From Microbacterium maritypicum MF109 (GTDB lineage: Bacteria > Actinomycetota > Actinomycetes > Actinomycetales > Microbacteriaceae), in NCBI RefSeq assembly GCF_000455825.1, contig NZ_ATAO01000001.1, positions 1-49,123 of the forward strand: 49,123 nt of DNA. Reading direction: 5' to 3'. A program made the translations under genes and the position numbers. The notes under the pieces were generated by a model. That model ran no database searches, was not told the DNA's origin, and saw only the letters and a list, made by a program, of their open reading frames with translations. This document shows, piece by piece, positions 46,367-49,123 of the stretch. How positions within the stretch are numbered: position 1 is the stretch's first letter; every line of letters starts with the position of its first letter.

Positions 46367-46768
46367 ATGAACATCACACTCACTCAGCCTGAAGGGCTCG
46401 TCGCGAGTCCGGCATTCAGCCACGTGGCGGTCGTTCCGCCTGGAGCGACGACGATCTACATCGGCGGCCAGAACGGCGTCGACACCACGGGGGCCGTCGT
46501 CTCCTCCGATGCCGGCGAGCAGTCGCTGCGCGCGGTGGAGAACGCCAGGATCGCTCTCGAGTCGGTCGGTGCCGGACTCGACGACGTGATCAGCTGGACC
46601 GTGCTGATCCATCAGGAAGCGGATCTGCGCGCAGCCTATGGAGCGGTCGCCTCGAGGCTCGCCAGGGAAGGCGCCCCGCCCCTCGTCACGGCTGCGCTGG
46701 TGGCAGGGCTCGGGGTGCCCGGTGCGCTGATCGAGGTGAGCGCCGTCGCCGCCGTCGTCCGGGACTGA
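46367..46768 (+). CDS. RidA-family protein lacking the usual Arg
   Basis: A 133-residue Rid (YjgF/YER057c/UK114) family protein, normally trimeric. Family features are IYIGGQNGVDTTGAVVSSDAGEQSLRAVENARIALESVGAGLDDVISWTVLI and the end GALIEVSAVAAV. The Arg that in RidA binds imine carboxylates should sit in the strand before the end, but that segment reads VTAALVAGLGVPGALIEV without any Arg. It is therefore probably one of the Rid subfamilies without enamine/imine deaminase activity. It starts 56 bp after the MDR gene and may share its transcript. Confidence 0.88.
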   Translation: MNITLTQPEGLVASPAFSHVAVVPPGATTIYIGGQNGVDTTGAVVSSDAGEQSLRAVENARIALESVGAGLDDVISWTVLIHQEADLRAAYGAVASRLAREGAPPLVTAALVAGLGVPGALIEVSAVAAVVRD

Positions 46769-46773
46769 TCGAA

Positions 46774-46797
46774 CCCCGCGCTTTTGGGGGCGTGCGG
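46774..46797. terminator. Weak hairpin between convergent ridA-like and dinB genes
   Basis: CCCGCGC (46774-46780) pairs with GTGCGGG (46791-46797), one wobble pair, with loop TTTTGGGGGC. It is a plausible but weak bidirectional terminator. Confidence 0.35.
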
Positions 46798-46805
46798 GAC
46801 GGAGG

Positions 46806-47882
46806 TCAGATCCTGCCACGCACCGGAGTGCGCTCCGCATCGTCGGCGCCGTCCGGCATGGTCATCTCCGCGCGCACGCCCAGCAGGCGAACCTCGCGCT
46901 CGGGATCGAGCGTCGCGCCGAGTGCTGCCGCGGCCGCGACGAATTCCTGGCGATCCGTGGTCGGCCCCGGAAGCTTGCGACCGATCGTTCTGGTCTCGAA
47001 CGGGGCGTACCGCACCTTGAGGTACACACGCACGACGGGTCGCCCTTCGGCGGCGCAGTCCTGGAAAGCCTGGGCGGCGAGTTCTCTGATCGCCGTCTCG
47101 ACCTGATCCGGTGTCGTCAGGTTCTGCTGGTAGGTCATCTCGCGACTGTGGCTACGAGCGACCCATGGGGTGTCGTCGACGCTACGCGGACCGATTCCGG
47201 ATCCCAAGCCGTGATACCAGACGCCCATCCGCGGTCCGAACTCCGCCACCAGAGCCTGCTCGTCCGCATCGGCCAGCTCGCGCACGGTCAGGATGCCGTG
47301 AGCGGCCAGTCTCCTCTGCACCTTCGGCCCGACACCCCACAGCTCGCGCGTTGGCCTGTCTCCCATGATCTCGAACCAGTTGTCCGCTGTGAGGCGGAAT
47401 ATGCCGCGGGGCTTGCCGAATCCGGTCGCGATCTTCGCCCGCACCTTGTTGTCGCCGATCCCCACCGAGCAGTGCAGCTCGGTCGCATCGAGCACCGCGG
47501 CCTGCGCGGACCTCGCCATCGTCTCCGGATCGTCCGTGGTCACGCCGAGAAAGCACTCGTCCCACCCCACGATCTCGAGCACCACATCCGGCAGCGCCCG
47601 GAGCGCGGCCATCACCTCACCGGAAGCCAGAGCATAGGCCTCGTGGTCGACGGGGAGGAAGACCGCGTCATCGGGTGCCTTGCGTGCGGCGATCTTCAGA
47701 GGCATGCCCGAACCGATTCCGAAGGCGCGCGCCTCATACGAGGCGGTCGACACGACGGCGCGCTCGGTGGGGTCTCCCCGACCACCGACGATCACCGGGA
47801 GGCCGGCGAGCTCGGGCCTGCGCAACACCTCGACCGCGGCGATGAACTGATCCATGTCCACGTGCAGCACCCAGTCGGCCAT
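46806..47882 (-). CDS. dinB: Y-family DNA polymerase IV (DinB)
   Basis: A 358-residue translesion polymerase. Catalytic acids are in HVDMDQFIAAVE (D9, D11) and in the WDE of EIVGWDECFLGV, where most DinB have SxDE. F13 in the first motif matches an aromatic steric-gate position. GIGDNKVRAKIATGFGKPRGIF and LWGVGPKVQRRLAAHGI (helix-hairpin-helix) are intact, and the little-finger domain reads SREMTYQQNL. No C-terminal beta-clamp motif of the QxxLF type is visible, as in clamp-independent mycobacterial DinB2. The ATG at 47882 is the family start. No LexA-type box is evident just upstream (47883-47927). Confidence 0.92.
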   Translation of the reverse strand: MADWVLHVDMDQFIAAVEVLRRPELAGLPVIVGGRGDPTERAVVSTASYEARAFGIGSGMPLKIAARKAPDDAVFLPVDHEAYALASGEVMAALRALPDVVLEIVGWDECFLGVTTDDPETMARSAQAAVLDATELHCSVGIGDNKVRAKIATGFGKPRGIFRLTADNWFEIMGDRPTRELWGVGPKVQRRLAAHGILTVRELADADEQALVAEFGPRMGVWYHGLGSGIGPRSVDDTPWVARSHSREMTYQQNLTTPDQVETAIRELAAQAFQDCAAEGRPVVRVYLKVRYAPFETRTIGRKLPGPTTDRQEFVAAAAALGATLDPEREVRLLGVRAEMTMPDGADDAERTPVRGRI

Positions 47883-47927
47883 GCAACGAGTGTGGTCGCT
47901 GACGGCGCGGATGTCACCCCTCGAGCA

Positions 47928-48320
47928 TCAGCTGATCGCGACGCCGATCGCCGTGGCGACCACCGCGAGCAGTGGCAGGGCTCCCTGCATCGTGGCCGCG
48001 CGCACTTTGGTGCGGTCGGACAGCACGAGCACCAGCGCGGCGGCGAGCATCATCGCGGTACCGGCGAAGACGAGTGTGAGCCCCACCGTCTCGGCTCCCA
48101 CGATCACGAGACCGATGCCGAGCAGGGTCGTCAGCGCGAGGAAGAGGTTGTAGAACCCCTGGTTGAAGGCCAACTGCTTCATGGTGACCGCATCGGCCTC
48201 GCTGGCGACGCCGAAGATCTTCCGCGTCTCGGTATCGGTCCACCTGAGCGACTCGAGCGCGAAGATGAAGACGTGGAACGCAGCGGCGGCTGCGGCGAGG
48301 ACGAGACCGACGATGAGCAT
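47928..48320 (-). CDS. DUF1304 membrane protein
   Basis: A 130-residue four-helix membrane protein of the DUF1304 family. The N-terminal helix ends in FHVFIFALESLRW, a family hallmark, followed by FGVASEADAVTMKQLAFNQGFYNLFLAL. Function is unknown. ATG 48320 has CGGGAG upstream, which itself lies in a hairpin. It is read in the same direction as the CPBP gene 52 bp upstream and may be cotranscribed with it. Confidence 0.88.
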   Translation of the reverse strand: MLIVGLVLAAAAAAFHVFIFALESLRWTDTETRKIFGVASEADAVTMKQLAFNQGFYNLFLALTTLLGIGLVIVGAETVGLTLVFAGTAMMLAAALVLVLSDRTKVRAATMQGALPLLAVVATAIGVAIS

Positions 48321-48329
48321 GGGCTGATT

Positions 48330-48352
48330 CTCCCGTTCCGAAGGGTCGGGAG
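48330..48352 (-). promoter_or_regulatory. Hairpin covering the DUF1304 ribosome binding site
   Basis: CTCCCG (48330-48335) pairs with CGGGAG (48347-48352). On the minus-strand mRNA one arm is the CGGGAG ribosome binding site of the DUF1304 gene, so translation could be limited by this fold. Confidence 0.35.
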
Positions 48353-48372
48353 CAAGCTGACCGCGATCGGGG

Positions 48373-49123
48373 CTACACGAGGAAGATCGGCAGCAGTCCC
48401 GGATTGTGTGCGTGCACCAGCACGGCGAACACCACGGCGTCGAACAGCAGATGCACCGTGACGACATAGGCGAGCGAATGCGTGCGGAGGAAGATGTACC
48501 CCTGCAGCAGGGCGAACGGGATGGTCAGCAGCGGTCCCCACTCCCGGTAGCCGAGCTCCCAGAGGAACGAGACGAAGACGATCGCTTGGAGCAGGTTCGC
48601 GACCAGGTCCGGGAAGTGGCGTCGCAGCAGCGCGAACACCGCGCAGATGAAGAACAGCTCGTCCCAGATGCCGACGGCGCCGACGCCGACGAAGAGCCTC
48701 GCGATGAGGTCCGGGGTGTCGACCACCGGCCAGTTCTGGTAGACCCCGCTGGTGATGAAGTAGAAGGGCAGGATGAGCCAGCCGAGCACCAGCACGGCCA
48801 CCAGCCAGCCCCACTGGAGCCGACCCCAGCGCTTATGGGTGCGCCAGGGAAAGCTGATCGCACGGTCGCGATAGACGAACCTCGAGATGACGTACGGCAC
48901 GGCGACCGCCCCGCCGAGTGCAAGAGTGAAGCGCAGCATCGCGAGGTTGTCGAGCTCCGCAGCCAACGGGATGATGCTCACGATCAGAAGACCGATCGCG
49001 ATCAGGGAGAGATCCCTCGTGAGAGACGGCGGCCTGTGTACTCCGATCACCCTCGCGGTCTCCAACCGAGACCCCACGCGCACGACCTCGTCCTCGGCGC
49101 GGCGGCCGCGCTCGATCAGACCC
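48373..49123 (-). CDS. CPBP-family intramembrane protein (partial)
   Basis: At least 236 residues of a polytopic membrane protein of the CPBP/ABI family (Rce1-like proteases and their inactive relatives). Helices are visible throughout. The first active-site motif, EExxxR in proteases, appears as WDELFFICAVFALLRR with Asp in place of the first Glu. The later pattern FVSFLWELGY and the His of VTVHLLFDAVVF fit motifs 2 and 3. A GTG at 49083 could start it, but the frame is open to the window edge (LIERGRRAEDEV before it), so the true start may lie outside. Whether it is a protease is uncertain. Confidence 0.75.
   Translation of the reverse strand, partial: GLIERGRRAEDEVVRVGSRLETARVIGVHRPPSLTRDLSLIAIGLLIVSIIPLAAELDNLAMLRFTLALGGAVAVPYVISRFVYRDRAISFPWRTHKRWGRLQWGWLVAVLVLGWLILPFYFITSGVYQNWPVVDTPDLIARLFVGVGAVGIWDELFFICAVFALLRRHFPDLVANLLQAIVFVSFLWELGYREWGPLLTIPFALLQGYIFLRTHSLAYVVTVHLLFDAVVFAVLVHAHNPGLLPIFLV

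Noticed and set aside
1..49123. Prophage, transposon or genomic island borders
   Set aside because: No integrase, transposase, tRNA target or terminal repeats were seen, and composition looks even throughout apart from the adapter.

Overview
The window is very GC-rich and gene-dense, with frequent GTG starts, short gaps and leaderless-type promoters. Gene content (OmpR-type two-component pairs, CsoR-like operators, DUF6325/SHOCT proteins, GAP-family proteins, LAL regulators, DinB without a clamp motif) points to a high-GC Actinomycetota, most likely Microbacteriaceae (Microbacterium-like). That placement is inference from style and content, since no rRNA or other marker is present. The first 45 bases are not genomic: they are the tail of an Illumina P5/i5 primer plus the Nextera read-1 adapter, so the left edge is a contig end.

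Region 1 (46-12122), ions, membrane redox and signalling. A cupin and a DHA2-type drug exporter are followed by a structured leader and nhaA, then a response regulator/kinase pair (3825-5476). Converging on that pair is a three-gene operon: ferric-reductase-like membrane flavoprotein, lipid- or membrane-anchored FMN-binding protein and the flavin transferase ApbE. This is a complete extracytosolic electron-transfer module. An 11-bp-period direct repeat in front of it looks like an OmpR-family site. A divergent, atypical P1B-type metal ATPase follows, then a second two-component pair.

Region 2 (10261-15759), the most unusual cassette. On the minus strand a stand-alone NRPS-type adenylation enzyme, a six-helix membrane oxidoreductase resembling the fungal TmpA family, and a crotonase are tightly coupled. 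The second two-component pair lies in the same direction 42 bp downstream. I know of no described bacterial pathway with this composition.

Region 3 (16019-26257), a DUF1269 protein, a large formylglycine-type sulfatase with tandem 21-bp-period repeats at its promoter, and a copper operon on the minus strand: HMA chaperone, His-rich secreted protein, CopA (CPC), YHS protein and CopB (CPH, with a His-every-third-residue tail). Two CsoR-like operators precede it. Two strong hairpins lie in its only sizeable intergenic gaps. A HAD phosphatase follows.

Region 4 (26286-44748), an envelope/stress island. It contains mirrored pairs of DUF6325 and SHOCT proteins, two large LuxR-LAL regulators, DUF998 and FUSC membrane proteins, an MscS channel, an AI-2E-family transporter, two SulP permeases, two GAP-family proteins and a second PLDc_N-SHOCT protein. 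The same gapped motif (CTCACCC-N5-GGATGAGA) occurs in two divergent promoter regions here, suggesting a shared regulator.

Region 5 (44756-49123), housekeeping-like genes: an OhrR-type peroxide sensor with two palindromic operators, an MDR-type oxidoreductase, a RidA-family protein lacking the usual Arg, a DinB polymerase, a DUF1304 protein and a CPBP-family membrane protein that runs off the right edge.

No tRNA, rRNA, CRISPR array, insertion sequence or phage gene was recognised.
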